Under the pieces are notes generated by a model, which was not told the DNA's origin, did no database searches, and worked only from the letters and a program-made list of their open reading frames with translations. Positions 7,772 through 15,993 of a DNA stretch of 56,957 nt are shown in pieces. This DNA is from Clostridia bacterium (GTDB lineage Bacteria; Bacillota; Clostridia; Oscillospirales; CAG-272), in NCBI GenBank assembly GCA_017938885.1, contig JAGBAS010000066.1, positions 1 to 56,957 of the forward strand. The letters are read 5' to 3'. The first letter of the stretch is position 1. The number at the start of each line of letters is the position of its first letter. The translations under genes and the position numbers were made by a program.

Positions 7772-10018
7772 ATGGCAAAGAAAAAGAAAGATCCCGTAAT
7801 TGAAGAATTACCCCCCGCGCCCATCCGGTACCAGCCCATTACCGAGACGCTGGAGACCAACTATATGCCTTACGTCATGACGGTCATCGTCTCCCGCGCC
7901 ATCCCCGAGATCGACGGCTTCAAGCCCTCTCACCGCAAGCTCCTGTACACCATGTACAAGATGGGACTCATGAACGGCCCCCGTATGAAATCCGCTACCA
8001 TCGCGGGCCGTACCATGGCCATCCATCCCCACGGCGACACGGGTATCTATGAGACCATGGTGCGTCTGACTCGGGACTACGAGGCCCTGCTCCACCCCTT
8101 CGTGGACTCCAAGGGTGCCTTCGGTAAGCAGTATTCCTCCAACATGAAGGCCTCGGCTCCCCGTTACACTGAGGCGCGGCTGGAGTCCTTCTGTACCGAG
8201 ATCTTCAAGGGCATCGACAAGGATGCCGTGGACATGGTGGACAACTACGACGGCACCATGCAGGAGCCTGTCCTGCTCCCCACCACCTTCCCCAACGTCT
8301 TGGTGACTCCCAACATGGGTATTGCCGTTGGTATGGCATCCAACATCTGCTCCTTTAACCTGGCTGAGGTCTGCGACGGTACCATCGCCATGCTTAAAAA
8401 GCCGAGCATCACCACCGAGCGTCTTATGGAGCTCATCAAGGGGCCCGATTTCCCCGGGGGCGGTCTGCTCCTTTATGACGCCGCCCAAATGCGGCAGATC
8501 TTTGAGACGGGTGTTGGCCCCGTGCGTCTGCGCGCCCGCTACCGCTACGACAAGGACGCCAACTGCATCGATATCCTCCAGATCCCCTACTCCACCACCA
8601 TTGAGCAGATCATCGACAAGATCGCCGATCTGGTCAAGTCGGGCTCCCTCAAGGAGATCACCGATTTCCGCGACGAGATCGATATCTCGGGCTTCAAGCT
8701 GACCCTTGATCTGCGCCGAGGGGTTGACCCGGACAAGCTCATGGCCAAGCTCTTCAAGGTAACGCCTCTGGAGGACTCCTTCAAGTGCAACTTCAACATC
8801 CTCATCGACTCGGTGCCGCGGCAGATGGGCATTGCCGAGATCCTGCGGGAATGGATCGTCTTCCGCATGGGCTGTGTCCGCCGCGAGCTGACCTTTGAGT
8901 TGAACAAGAAGAAGGAAAAGCTTCACCTGCTGGAAGCGTTGGCCAAGGTTCTTTTGGACATCGATCTGGCCATCCACATCATCCGTAAGACCGAAAAGGA
9001 GGCTGAAGTCATTCCCGCTCTGATGGAGGGCTTTGACATTGATGAGGTACAGGCCAACTACATCGCCGAGATCAAGCTTCGTGCCCTCAACCGCGAGTAC
9101 ATCCTCAACCGTATTGCGGAAATGGAGAATCTGCGAAAGGAGATCGCCGAGCTGGAGGCCATTCTGGGTGACGATCTCAAGATCAAGGCCTATATCGCCG
9201 CTCAGCTCACCGAGATCAAGAAAAAATACGGCAAACCCCGTCTCACCCAGATCATGGATGCGGGAGACGCCAAGACGTTCAACGAAGAGGACGCCGTGGA
9301 GAATTATCCCGTCAAGCTGCTCATGACCCGCGAGGGTTACTTCAAAAAGATCGCCATCACCCCCAGAACCCAGTTCTCGGTGGAGGATCAGAAGATGAAG
9401 GACGGAGATATCGTCAAGACAGTGCTGGATGCCGAGAATCGGGACGAGCTGGTGTTCTTTACCGACAGATGCCAGGTCTACCGCGCCGCCGTGGATGACT
9501 TCGACTGTCTGAGGGCCGCCAATATGGGCGATTACCTCAACACCAAGCTGAAAATGGACGAGGGAGAGAAGCCCATCTACATGGAGGTCCGCAAGAATTA
9601 CCCTGAGGGCGAGAACTATATCTTCGTCTTTGAAAACGGCAAGGCGGTCCGCGTTCCCGTTACCGCTTACGTCACAAAGGGTACCCGCCGCAAGCTGACG
9701 GGTGCTTACTCGGACACCTCCCCCATTGTCTCTGTCTTTACCGATACCGACAAGAAGCCCATCGACATTCTCATGATCTCCTCTCTGGATCGCGCCATTC
9801 TGGTAAAATCCACCCTGATTCCCATCAAAACCACCCGCACGTCGGGCGGCGTTCAGATCATGACCCTGAAGAAGGGGCATCTGGCCAAGGCTACAGCGGA
9901 TTTCGGGGACAACTACCAGAACGTTAAATCCTACCGCAAGCTGAAGGTGCCCGCCTCGGGGACTCTGCTTGAGGAAAAGAACGTGGAGATCCAGCAGATC
10001 AAGATCGATACCGATTGA
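7772..10018 (+). CDS. type IIA DNA topoisomerase subunit A (ParC/GyrA-like)
   Basis: This is the DNA breakage-reunion subunit of a type II topoisomerase. In 748 aa it shows the winged-helix/active-site region with the catalytic tyrosine at Y132 (APRYTEARL) and the HPHGDTGIYE segment at 85-94. The beta-pinwheel C-terminal domain runs from about residue 510. I see no canonical GyrA box (QRRGGRG-like), which favours a topoisomerase IV-type or divergent paralogue over gyrase. The positions equivalent to E. coli GyrA S83 and D87 are Thr90 and Glu94. No gene for an ATPase subunit B is adjacent: upstream is Sua5, downstream a pseudouridine synthase. Confidence 0.85.
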   Translation: MAKKKKDPVIEELPPAPIRYQPITETLETNYMPYVMTVIVSRAIPEIDGFKPSHRKLLYTMYKMGLMNGPRMKSATIAGRTMAIHPHGDTGIYETMVRLTRDYEALLHPFVDSKGAFGKQYSSNMKASAPRYTEARLESFCTEIFKGIDKDAVDMVDNYDGTMQEPVLLPTTFPNVLVTPNMGIAVGMASNICSFNLAEVCDGTIAMLKKPSITTERLMELIKGPDFPGGGLLLYDAAQMRQIFETGVGPVRLRARYRYDKDANCIDILQIPYSTTIEQIIDKIADLVKSGSLKEITDFRDEIDISGFKLTLDLRRGVDPDKLMAKLFKVTPLEDSFKCNFNILIDSVPRQMGIAEILREWIVFRMGCVRRELTFELNKKKEKLHLLEALAKVLLDIDLAIHIIRKTEKEAEVIPALMEGFDIDEVQANYIAEIKLRALNREYILNRIAEMENLRKEIAELEAILGDDLKIKAYIAAQLTEIKKKYGKPRLTQIMDAGDAKTFNEEDAVENYPVKLLMTREGYFKKIAITPRTQFSVEDQKMKDGDIVKTVLDAENRDELVFFTDRCQVYRAAVDDFDCLRAANMGDYLNTKLKMDEGEKPIYMEVRKNYPEGENYIFVFENGKAVRVPVTAYVTKGTRRKLTGAYSDTSPIVSVFTDTDKKPIDILMISSLDRAILVKSTLIPIKTTRTSGGVQIMTLKKGHLAKATADFGDNYQNVKSYRKLKVPASGTLLEEKNVEIQQIKIDTD

Positions 10019-10121
10019 TTCGGTCAAACGGGGACGGGAGGCCTTCCTTCCGTCCTTGGTTTTTTGATGGTATCCTCTCAGGGATTCCGGCATAAACTAT
10101 ATCGAAAGGAGCAGCCCCGCC

Positions 10122-11198
10122 ATGACCATTCACATTCCCCCCGAATACGACGGCCGACTCCTGCGCTCCTATCTCAAGCTCACCCTCGGCTTGTCCACAG
10201 CGGTGCTGGCAAATCTCAAGAACCATGAGCGGGGGATCCTCGTCAACGGTCAGAGGGTGACGGTGCGGTACGTACTGCGCGCGGGGGACGTATTGGAGCT
10301 TTTCGATCGGGACACCGAGGCCAACGCCTCCGAAACCGTCATCCCCTGCGAGCATCCGCTGGATATTCTCTACGAGGATGATTTCATCATTGCCCTGAAC
10401 AAGCCCCCCTTCATGCCGACCCATCCCTCCCACGGGCATCTGACCGACACGCTGGGGAATGCCCTGGCCTTCCGCTATGCCGCAGCTTCCGAGCCCTTCG
10501 TGTTCCGTCCCCTGGGGCGGCTGGATCGCAACACCAGCGGCGTGGTGGTAGCGGGCAAAACACGCGCCGCCTCGGGGTGCTTGTCCCGTTCTCTGCAAAA
10601 GGGGGAGGTCACCAAGCGGTACGTAGCGGTTACGGTGGGCGAAATGCCTATCGATGACGCCGTACACACCGTGAAAGCCCCTATTTATCGCATCGCGGAG
10701 CCTGTGGAAGGCGGATTCATCGGTATCAAACGGGCGGTGGGAGATGCGGATCGGGACGGAGCGGTATATGCCGAGACCCGCTTTCGGGTGCTGGCGGCCG
10801 GGGGCGGGCATTCCCTTGTGCTCTGCGAGCCCGTGACGGGGCGGACCCATCAATTGCGGGTACATCTCTCTCATCTGGGCTATCCCATTCTGGGAGACGA
10901 TCTGTACGGTGAGATTTCGCCCCGCATGGATCGGCACGCCCTTCACGCCCTGTCCTTGTCGGTCCCTATGCCCTTCTCGCGTATGAGGGAGGACGTGCAT
11001 ACAGCAGTGATCCCCTTTTCAGGATGCAGGGAGGACAGCCCTCTGAATCTTCCCTCTCCCGACGGATTTCTTCACGTCCTGGCGGGTCTGCCTGCTGACA
11101 TGGCCGCCGTTGTGGGTGAGCTGTTTCCCGGTATCTCTTTGCTCCGAAGCCCACCTACGGTAGGTCTGCTCCGCGCTTTGACCCTGTCCGAGGCTTGA
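10122..11198 (+). CDS. RluA/RluD-family RNA pseudouridine synthase
   Basis: It isomerises uridine to pseudouridine in rRNA or tRNA. The 358-aa protein has an S4-like N-terminal RNA-binding portion (about 1-65), the catalytic motif GRLDRNTSG with Asp135, and the downstream GRTHQLRVHL motif. The C-terminal ~80 residues (about 280-358) extend beyond the core catalytic domain and are not recognised. The ribosome binding site AAAGGAG lies just upstream of the ATG. The RNA position modified cannot be deduced. Confidence 0.88.
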   Translation: MTIHIPPEYDGRLLRSYLKLTLGLSTAVLANLKNHERGILVNGQRVTVRYVLRAGDVLELFDRDTEANASETVIPCEHPLDILYEDDFIIALNKPPFMPTHPSHGHLTDTLGNALAFRYAAASEPFVFRPLGRLDRNTSGVVVAGKTRAASGCLSRSLQKGEVTKRYVAVTVGEMPIDDAVHTVKAPIYRIAEPVEGGFIGIKRAVGDADRDGAVYAETRFRVLAAGGGHSLVLCEPVTGRTHQLRVHLSHLGYPILGDDLYGEISPRMDRHALHALSLSVPMPFSRMREDVHTAVIPFSGCREDSPLNLPSPDGFLHVLAGLPADMAAVVGELFPGISLLRSPPTVGLLRALTLSEA

Positions 11199-11251
11199 CA
11201 AGGCTGTCCGGCCTGCCACCGTTTCGCCAAACGAAAGGACTTTGATATTCT

Positions 11252-12349
11252 ATGAAAACCCAAAACAAATACGAACGCCTGCCGCCCGTCTGCCTGGTTC
11301 TGTACGGGCTGGCAGCGGTGAGTCTGATCCTGTACGTAGTCATGATGAACAGCGTCTCCTTTGCCGATTGGTTCAATGAGACGGTCTCGGCGGCTCTGCG
11401 CTCGGTGTTCGCAATACTGACTAATTGGATCCCCTTTTCCATGGGAGAGGCTGTGATCCTGCTCTCCCCCCTCATTCTGTTCCTGGTTCTCCGTCACGCC
11501 ATTTTGCACCGTTGCGGCTCCTGGAAAGCGGCTTTCGCCTACATCGGCATTCTGCTTTCTTGCGTGGCGACCCTGTTTTCGGTGTTCACCCTGAACTTCG
11601 CAGCGGGCTACCGCGGCTCGACGCTGGACCAAAAGCTGGAGCTGGATCGGGCGAAGGTCTCGGCGCAGGAGCTTTACGATACCGCTTCCATCCTCATTGA
11701 GAGCATCAACCGTGAGACCGATGGAGTGGATTTCGGGAAGAGCGGATTCTCCTCCATGCCCTACACGCTGGACGAAATGAATGACAAATTGGCTACTGCT
11801 TACCGTGATTTCTCGGAGGAGCACGACTTCATCACCCATGTGAACAGCCGTGTCAAGCCCGTCCTTGTCAGCGAGGTCATGTCCTATATGCACATCACGG
11901 GGGTCTACTCCTTCTTTACGGGTGAAGCCAACATCAACGTGAATTTTCCCGACTACACCATCCCCTACACCGCCGCCCACGAGCTGGCACACCAGCGGGG
12001 GATCGCCCGCGAGGACGAGGCCAACTTCGTGGCCTTCCTGGTCTGCATCGGCTCCGACGATCCCTATATCCGCTATTGCGGCTACCTCAACGCCTACGAG
12101 TACGTGGCCTCCGCCCTGTACCGCGCGGATCAAGAGCTGTACTATAAGGCCTCCGCCCGACTGAACGGCGAGGTCAAGGCCGAGATGGCGGCTTACAACG
12201 AGTTCTACGACAAATACCGGGAGTCCACGGTCAGCGAGGTCTCGGGCACCATCAACAACTCCTACCTGCAAAGCCAGGGCACCCCCGGCACCGTCAGCTA
12301 CGGTATGGTGGTGGATCTGGCGGTTGCCTACTATAAGGCGCAAAAATAA
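11252..12349 (+). CDS. DUF3810-like membrane protein with zinc-protease motif
   Basis: This 365-aa protein has three predicted membrane segments in the N-terminal third (about residues 14-34, 62-82 and 95-117), then a soluble domain. The soluble domain contains HELAH at 243-247, a gluzincin-type HExxH zinc motif, followed by acidic residues (REDEANF) that could supply the third ligand. This matches the DUF3810 family, whose substrate is unknown. The ribosome binding site GAAAGGA is at 11233-11239. A hairpin with a T-run follows at 12359-12400. The protease role is inferred from the motif alone. Confidence 0.75.
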   Translation: MKTQNKYERLPPVCLVLYGLAAVSLILYVVMMNSVSFADWFNETVSAALRSVFAILTNWIPFSMGEAVILLSPLILFLVLRHAILHRCGSWKAAFAYIGILLSCVATLFSVFTLNFAAGYRGSTLDQKLELDRAKVSAQELYDTASILIESINRETDGVDFGKSGFSSMPYTLDEMNDKLATAYRDFSEEHDFITHVNSRVKPVLVSEVMSYMHITGVYSFFTGEANINVNFPDYTIPYTAAHELAHQRGIAREDEANFVAFLVCIGSDDPYIRYCGYLNAYEYVASALYRADQELYYKASARLNGEVKAEMAAYNEFYDKYRESTVSEVSGTINNSYLQSQGTPGTVSYGMVVDLAVAYYKAQK

Positions 12350-12358
12350 GGAAGCACG

Positions 12359-12400
12359 ATCCGATCGATTCGCCCCGACGGGCTTGATTCGATCGGATTT
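12359..12400 (+). terminator. intrinsic terminator after the DUF3810-like gene
   Basis: ATCCGATCGA (12359-12368) pairs with TCGATCGGAT (12389-12398), with inner GCCC/GGGC pairing, and runs into TTTT. It isolates the upstream genes from the murA promoter. Confidence 0.75.
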
Positions 12401-12451
12401 TCCTACCCTTGATTGTTATGTAAATTATTTGTTAACTGTACGCAGTTATAC

Positions 12452-12480
12452 TTGTCAAAATTGTGCAAATGTGATATGAT
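12452..12480 (+). promoter_or_regulatory. sigma-A promoter of murA
   Basis: TTGTCA (12452-12457), a 17-bp spacer and TATGAT (12475-12480) lie 79 bp before the murA ATG. Confidence 0.72.
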
Positions 12481-12558
12481 ATTATTGATATAGCAAGACC
12501 TACCACCCTGCTTCTGCCCGATGCCCGTCCTTCGCGGCGGGTACGGTACATATATACC

Positions 12559-13860
12559 ATGGATAAATTATTGATTCGCGGCGGCCGTCGGCTGAACGGC
12601 ACCATTGAGATCAGCGGCATGAAGAACGCCGCCCTTCCCATCCTCTTCGCCTGCGCCCTCAACACCGAGACCTGTATTCTGCATAACGTTCCCGAGGTCA
12701 GCGACGTGGACACCACCCTGGAGATCCTGTCCGGGATGGGCTGCATCATCCAGCGTCTTTCTCCCACCACCGTAGCCATCAACGGCGTGGGATTCAAGGC
12801 CGGCACCTCCTCGGAGGCTTTGGTCAGCTCCATTCGCGCCTCCTCCTACCTCATGGGCGTGGAGCTCGGCCGCTTTGGCTTTACCAAGATCGCCTTCCCC
12901 GGCGGTTGTAAGTTCGGCGTAGCCCGTCCTCTGGATTACCATACCCGTGCCTTTGAGATCATGGGTGCTGAAATGGAGACCACGGGCCAAGGCTTTCGAG
13001 GAGAAGCCCCCAACGGGCTTCACGAGGGAAAGATCATTCTGGACATGGCATCGGTCGGTGCTACCGTCAATATCATCCTGGCCGCTGCCTTGACCCCCGG
13101 CACCACCATCATCGGCAACGCTGCCAGAGAGCCCCACATCGTGGCTCTGGCTAACTTCCTGAATATGTGCGGAGGCCGTGTCCTTGGCGCGGGCACATCC
13201 GAAATTCGCATTGATGGCGTTAGTAAATTGCACTCTTGCACCTACACGGTCATTCCCGATATGATCGAGGCGGGCACCTATATGTGCGCCGTCGCGGGAA
13301 CCGGCGGACGGGTCACTCTCACAAACGTGATCCCCAAGCATTTGGAATCCATCATCAGCAAGCTCACCGAGATGGGCGTGTCCATCGAGGAGGGAGAGGA
13401 TTGGGTCACCGTGACCTCCTCGGGCAGACTGAAGGGTGCCGCTATCACCACCGCCGTTTATCCCGGCTTCCCAACGGATATGCAGCCCCAGTTCGGCGTG
13501 CTTCTCTGCGTCGCCCAGGGCATGAGCACCATCAATGAAAAGATCTGGGACAACCGCTTCGCCTACCTGGACGAGATTATCCGTATGGGCATCACGGTCA
13601 CCCGTTCCTCCAACACCGCCTGGTTCCCCGGGAATCAGAAGCTCTACGGCTCCTCCGTCGCCGCTACCGATCTTCGCGGAGGCGCGGCTATGGTCATCGC
13701 GGGTCTCATGGCCGAGGGTGTCACCGAGATCTCCAACCCTCACTTCATCGACCGTGGCTACGACGACCTGATCGGCAAGCTCCGTATGCTGGGTGCCGCC
13801 ATTGACCGCCGCGAGGTTTTTCCTGAAAGCACTCCAGTCTCCGTCAATGCCCGGTCGTGA
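12559..13860 (+). CDS. murA: UDP-N-acetylglucosamine 1-carboxyvinyltransferase
   Basis: MurA transfers enolpyruvate from PEP to UDP-GlcNAc, the first committed step of peptidoglycan synthesis, and is the fosfomycin target. The 433-aa protein has the substrate-binding Lys22-Asn23 pair in the GMKNAALPIL motif. It also has the catalytic loop cysteine C117 in FPGGCKFGVARP. The Cys, rather than Asp, predicts fosfomycin sensitivity of this enzyme. A dedicated promoter precedes it, but the ribosome binding site before the ATG is weak. A bidirectional hairpin follows at 13958. Confidence 0.93.
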   Translation: MDKLLIRGGRRLNGTIEISGMKNAALPILFACALNTETCILHNVPEVSDVDTTLEILSGMGCIIQRLSPTTVAINGVGFKAGTSSEALVSSIRASSYLMGVELGRFGFTKIAFPGGCKFGVARPLDYHTRAFEIMGAEMETTGQGFRGEAPNGLHEGKIILDMASVGATVNIILAAALTPGTTIIGNAAREPHIVALANFLNMCGGRVLGAGTSEIRIDGVSKLHSCTYTVIPDMIEAGTYMCAVAGTGGRVTLTNVIPKHLESIISKLTEMGVSIEEGEDWVTVTSSGRLKGAAITTAVYPGFPTDMQPQFGVLLCVAQGMSTINEKIWDNRFAYLDEIIRMGITVTRSSNTAWFPGNQKLYGSSVAATDLRGGAAMVIAGLMAEGVTEISNPHFIDRGYDDLIGKLRMLGAAIDRREVFPESTPVSVNARS

Positions 13861-13957
13861 GTGCCGACTGCCAAAAACCGCAAAGCTCAGGACCGTTCAT
13901 AGACAAAATCACCAACTCCACTCCCGTTCACCCCAATAATTGAACCAAACGGGAGTA

Positions 13958-13999
13958 AAAAGCACCGCAAAACCGAGTTTTCGGGGATGCGGTGCTTTT
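13958..13999. terminator. terminator between murA and the chromate-transporter genes
   Basis: AAAAGCACCGCA (13958-13969) and TGCGGTGCTTTT (13988-13999) form a 12-bp stem ending in a T-run on the plus strand and equally on the minus strand. Confidence 0.8.
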
Positions 14000-14324
14000 C
14001 CTTTCTCTTCTTGTATATAAATTTTGATATGCCCAATTTTCGGCATATCATTTTTCATATATCTAAAATCCGACATATTATTTTTGATATATGACTGTTT
14101 TGAGGTCGTTTTATGAAAAGTCAAGGCGGAAAATCTGCCCCAAAACCGTTGGCAGGCAGGACCGTTTGGCTCGGGAAAGGGGGAAATTTGCACAAAAAAG
14201 GATACCTCCGCAGAAGCATCCTTACTTGTATTCTGTTTGTTTTTCTGCCATGGGGAGTAGCTTCACAGTGGGAATGTGAAAGTTGATGACGCTATTATCC
14301 GATAGCCTAAAAGAGGGCAAGGCG
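14000..14324. other. gene-free AT-rich stretch with short imperfect repeats
   Basis: This gap between murA and the chromate transporters holds no convincing gene. At about 14022-14095 a ~31-bp AT-rich unit of TTTTTGATATATG / CATATCATTTTTC type is repeated imperfectly two to three times. At about 14199-14224 an imperfect hairpin pairs AAGGAT with ATCCTT. A 62-codon open frame at 14091 lacks a ribosome binding site and was not called. Confidence 0.5.
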
Positions 14325-14360
14325 ACGTGCGCAACATACGGGTGGCAGGCTTGCGCACGT
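14325..14360 (-). terminator. hairpin after the second chromate-transporter gene
   Basis: A perfect 10-bp inverted repeat, ACGTGCGCAA / TTGCGCACGT, lies 9 bp beyond the stop codon of the minus-strand gene. On that strand it is followed by a pyrimidine-rich stretch rather than a pure U-run. Confidence 0.5.
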
Positions 14361-14369
14361 AGTCCTTTC

Positions 14370-14957
14370 CTACGGCACGTAGAGGATCATGCCCATGACT
14401 GCCGAGAGCAGGATGAGGAAAATGGGGGACACGGGCTTTTTGGTGAGCTTGCGGATCGACAAGGCAACGAGCGCCAGAATGACCAAAATCACGGCTCCTC
14501 GGAGATCCGGGGCGGTCAGTCCCACCTCCCGTAGGGTGGAGAGGTCACCGAAGCCTCCCACACGGCTCAGGAGCATGGTGACGGCGGTGGCCAGGATCAG
14601 GCCCACCACGCAGGGGCGGATGCCGCCGAGGAAGGCCTTGACCCCCGCGTACTTCATGAGCCCCCGCAGGGCCATGGCGATGATGAGGATGATGATAAAG
14701 GAGGGCAGGACCACTCCCAGGGTGGCGATGGCCGCGCCGAGGACACCGCCTTGGGAGGAGCCCACGAAGGTGGCCATGTTGACGGCAATGGGGCCGGGGG
14801 TGGATTCCGCCACGGCGATCATATTGAGGAGGGCATCCTCGGTGAGCCAACCGTGGGCCAGGGCCTCCTCGCGGATGAGGGAGATCATGCCGTAGCCGCC
14901 GCCGAAGGAAAAGGCACCGATCCGCAGAAAGGTCAGAAACAGCTCAAGATAGATCAT
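14370..14957 (-). CDS. chromate transporter (CHR) half-protein, second of pair
   Basis: This 195-aa hydrophobic membrane protein belongs to the short-chain CHR family. The signature FSFGGGYGMISLI is near the N-terminus and AESTPGPIAVNMATF at about 48-62. Family members export chromate or related anions, with two half-proteins forming one transporter. Its ATG overlaps the stop of the upstream paralogue by 4 nt (ATGA), so expression is coupled. The frame stays open upstream into the paralogue, but the ATG at 14957 fits homology and coupling. The physiological ion is not known from sequence. Confidence 0.87.
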   Translation of the reverse strand: MIYLELFLTFLRIGAFSFGGGYGMISLIREEALAHGWLTEDALLNMIAVAESTPGPIAVNMATFVGSSQGGVLGAAIATLGVVLPSFIIILIIAMALRGLMKYAGVKAFLGGIRPCVVGLILATAVTMLLSRVGGFGDLSTLREVGLTAPDLRGAVILVILALVALSIRKLTKKPVSPIFLILLSAVMGMILYVP

Positions 14958-15538
14958 GCTTCCCCTCCCTTCTTCCCATGGCGCAGGCGGCGGATCAACC
15001 ACAGAGCCACGCCCGCCACACCTCCAGCCAGTATGTAGACAATCGTGGAGAGCTTCACCGACAGAAGGGTGAGGGTGACCATACCGATCAGGGTGAGAAG
15101 GAGGACGGCCCACGAAAAGGGGGTCTTTTCCATCTTCTTCAGCATCCGCAGGCCTGCCGACAGGATGAGGTAGAGCACCGCGATCTGGATGCCCCGAAAG
15201 GCGCAGGCCACCGCCGTAAGGGACAGGAAGGCGTCGAAGAACAGCGAGATGGCGTAGATGATGCAGAAGGAGGGGAGGGTCATGCCCAGGGTGGCCACGA
15301 CCGAGCCGAGGATGCCCGCCTGCTTGAAACCTATGTAGGTGGCGGAATTGATGGCGATGGGGCCGGGGGTGGACTCGGCGATGGCCGCCACGTCCAGAAA
15401 TTCCTCCTGCTCCAGCCATCTCCGTTTGGTGACGAACTCGTTTTCCAGCAGGGCGATCATGGCGTAGCCGCCGCCAAAGGTGAAGAGTCCGATCTTCAGC
15501 ATGGTGAAGAAGAGGGTCGGTATGGTCTTGGATTTCAT
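14954..15538 (-). CDS. chromate transporter (CHR) half-protein, first of pair
   Basis: This 194-aa membrane protein is paralogous to its neighbour. FTFGGGYAMIALL lies near residue 20 and AESTPGPIAINSATY at about 54-68. The start at 15538 has a CGGAG ribosome binding site 8 nt upstream and a near-perfect promoter just beyond. The open frame extends to 15751 upstream, but that part runs through the promoter and a dispersed repeat, so it is not coding. The two half-proteins probably assemble as an antiparallel heterodimer. Confidence 0.87.
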   Translation of the reverse strand: MKSKTIPTLFFTMLKIGLFTFGGGYAMIALLENEFVTKRRWLEQEEFLDVAAIAESTPGPIAINSATYIGFKQAGILGSVVATLGMTLPSFCIIYAISLFFDAFLSLTAVACAFRGIQIAVLYLILSAGLRMLKKMEKTPFSWAVLLLTLIGMVTLTLLSVKLSTIVYILAGGVAGVALWLIRRLRHGKKGGEA

Positions 15539-15569
15539 GGTATACTCCGTTCTTGGGGGATCACGGATT

Positions 15570-15598
15570 ATTATAGCACAGAGGGGCAGGGTTGTCAA
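15570..15598 (-). promoter_or_regulatory. consensus sigma-A promoter of the chromate-transporter pair
   Basis: On the minus strand TTGACA, a 17-bp spacer and TATAAT are a perfect match to the housekeeping consensus, 32 bp from the start codon. Confidence 0.88.
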
Positions 15599-15686
15599 TG
15601 GGGGAGGGGCGGTTTGGTGGATATGAAGTAAGGGGATAATGTGATGCAACCAGTATTTCAAATTGAGGTTTTTCGGGCTGTTGGCT

Positions 15687-15746
15687 TTCCTCGTGAGCCT
15701 TCTCCAGCGGAGAAGGGGGACCGCGATAGCGGTGGATGAGGAGAGC
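15687..15746. repeat. dispersed palindromic repeat, copy 2
   Basis: Reverse orientation relative to copy 1: CCTTCTCC...GGAGAAGGGGGACCGCG..GCGGTGGATGAGGAGAG. The 15539-15993 gap holds the promoter above, this copy, copy 3 and a terminator, and no gene. Confidence 0.75.
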
Positions 15747-15831
15747 CGCATAAGTTTTGGTTATTGGTCTGGAAAACGCTTTTCATATATAGCCATTTTA
15801 AATTGGACACCAGTTAGAATATCTTAATCCG

Positions 15832-15900
15832 CTCTCCTCATCCACCACCTGCGGTGGTCCCCCGCATCCGCTTGCGGATGGCACCGCATGGGGAAGGCAA
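15832..15900. repeat. dispersed palindromic repeat, copy 3
   Basis: CTCTCCTCATCCACCACC...GGTGGTCCCCC, an inserted CGCATCCGCTTGCGGATG hairpin, then GGGGAAGGC. It is inverted relative to copy 2, with about 85 bp between them. Confidence 0.75.
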
Positions 15901-15937
15901 AGATAAACCCAAATTTGATTTCCCTGGACCCAACACC

Positions 15938-15979
15938 AAAATGCCCGCCAAGGTGGAAGACCTCCTTTGACGGGCATTG
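15938..15979 (-). terminator. intrinsic terminator of the GH38 gene
   Basis: On the minus strand AATGCCCG..CAAAGG and CCTTGGCGGGCATT pair and are followed by TTTTGG. It lies 15 bp beyond the GH38 stop. Confidence 0.7.
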
Positions 15980-15993
15980 GATTTTTCAAGGGA

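Noticed and set aside
7808-10093. About 760-codon open frame opposite the topoisomerase gene
   Set aside because: Antisense shadow of the subunit A gene, with no start signals or recognisable domain.
14091-14279. 62-codon ORF after murA
   Set aside because: No ribosome binding site; it lies across AT-rich repeats and a hairpin.
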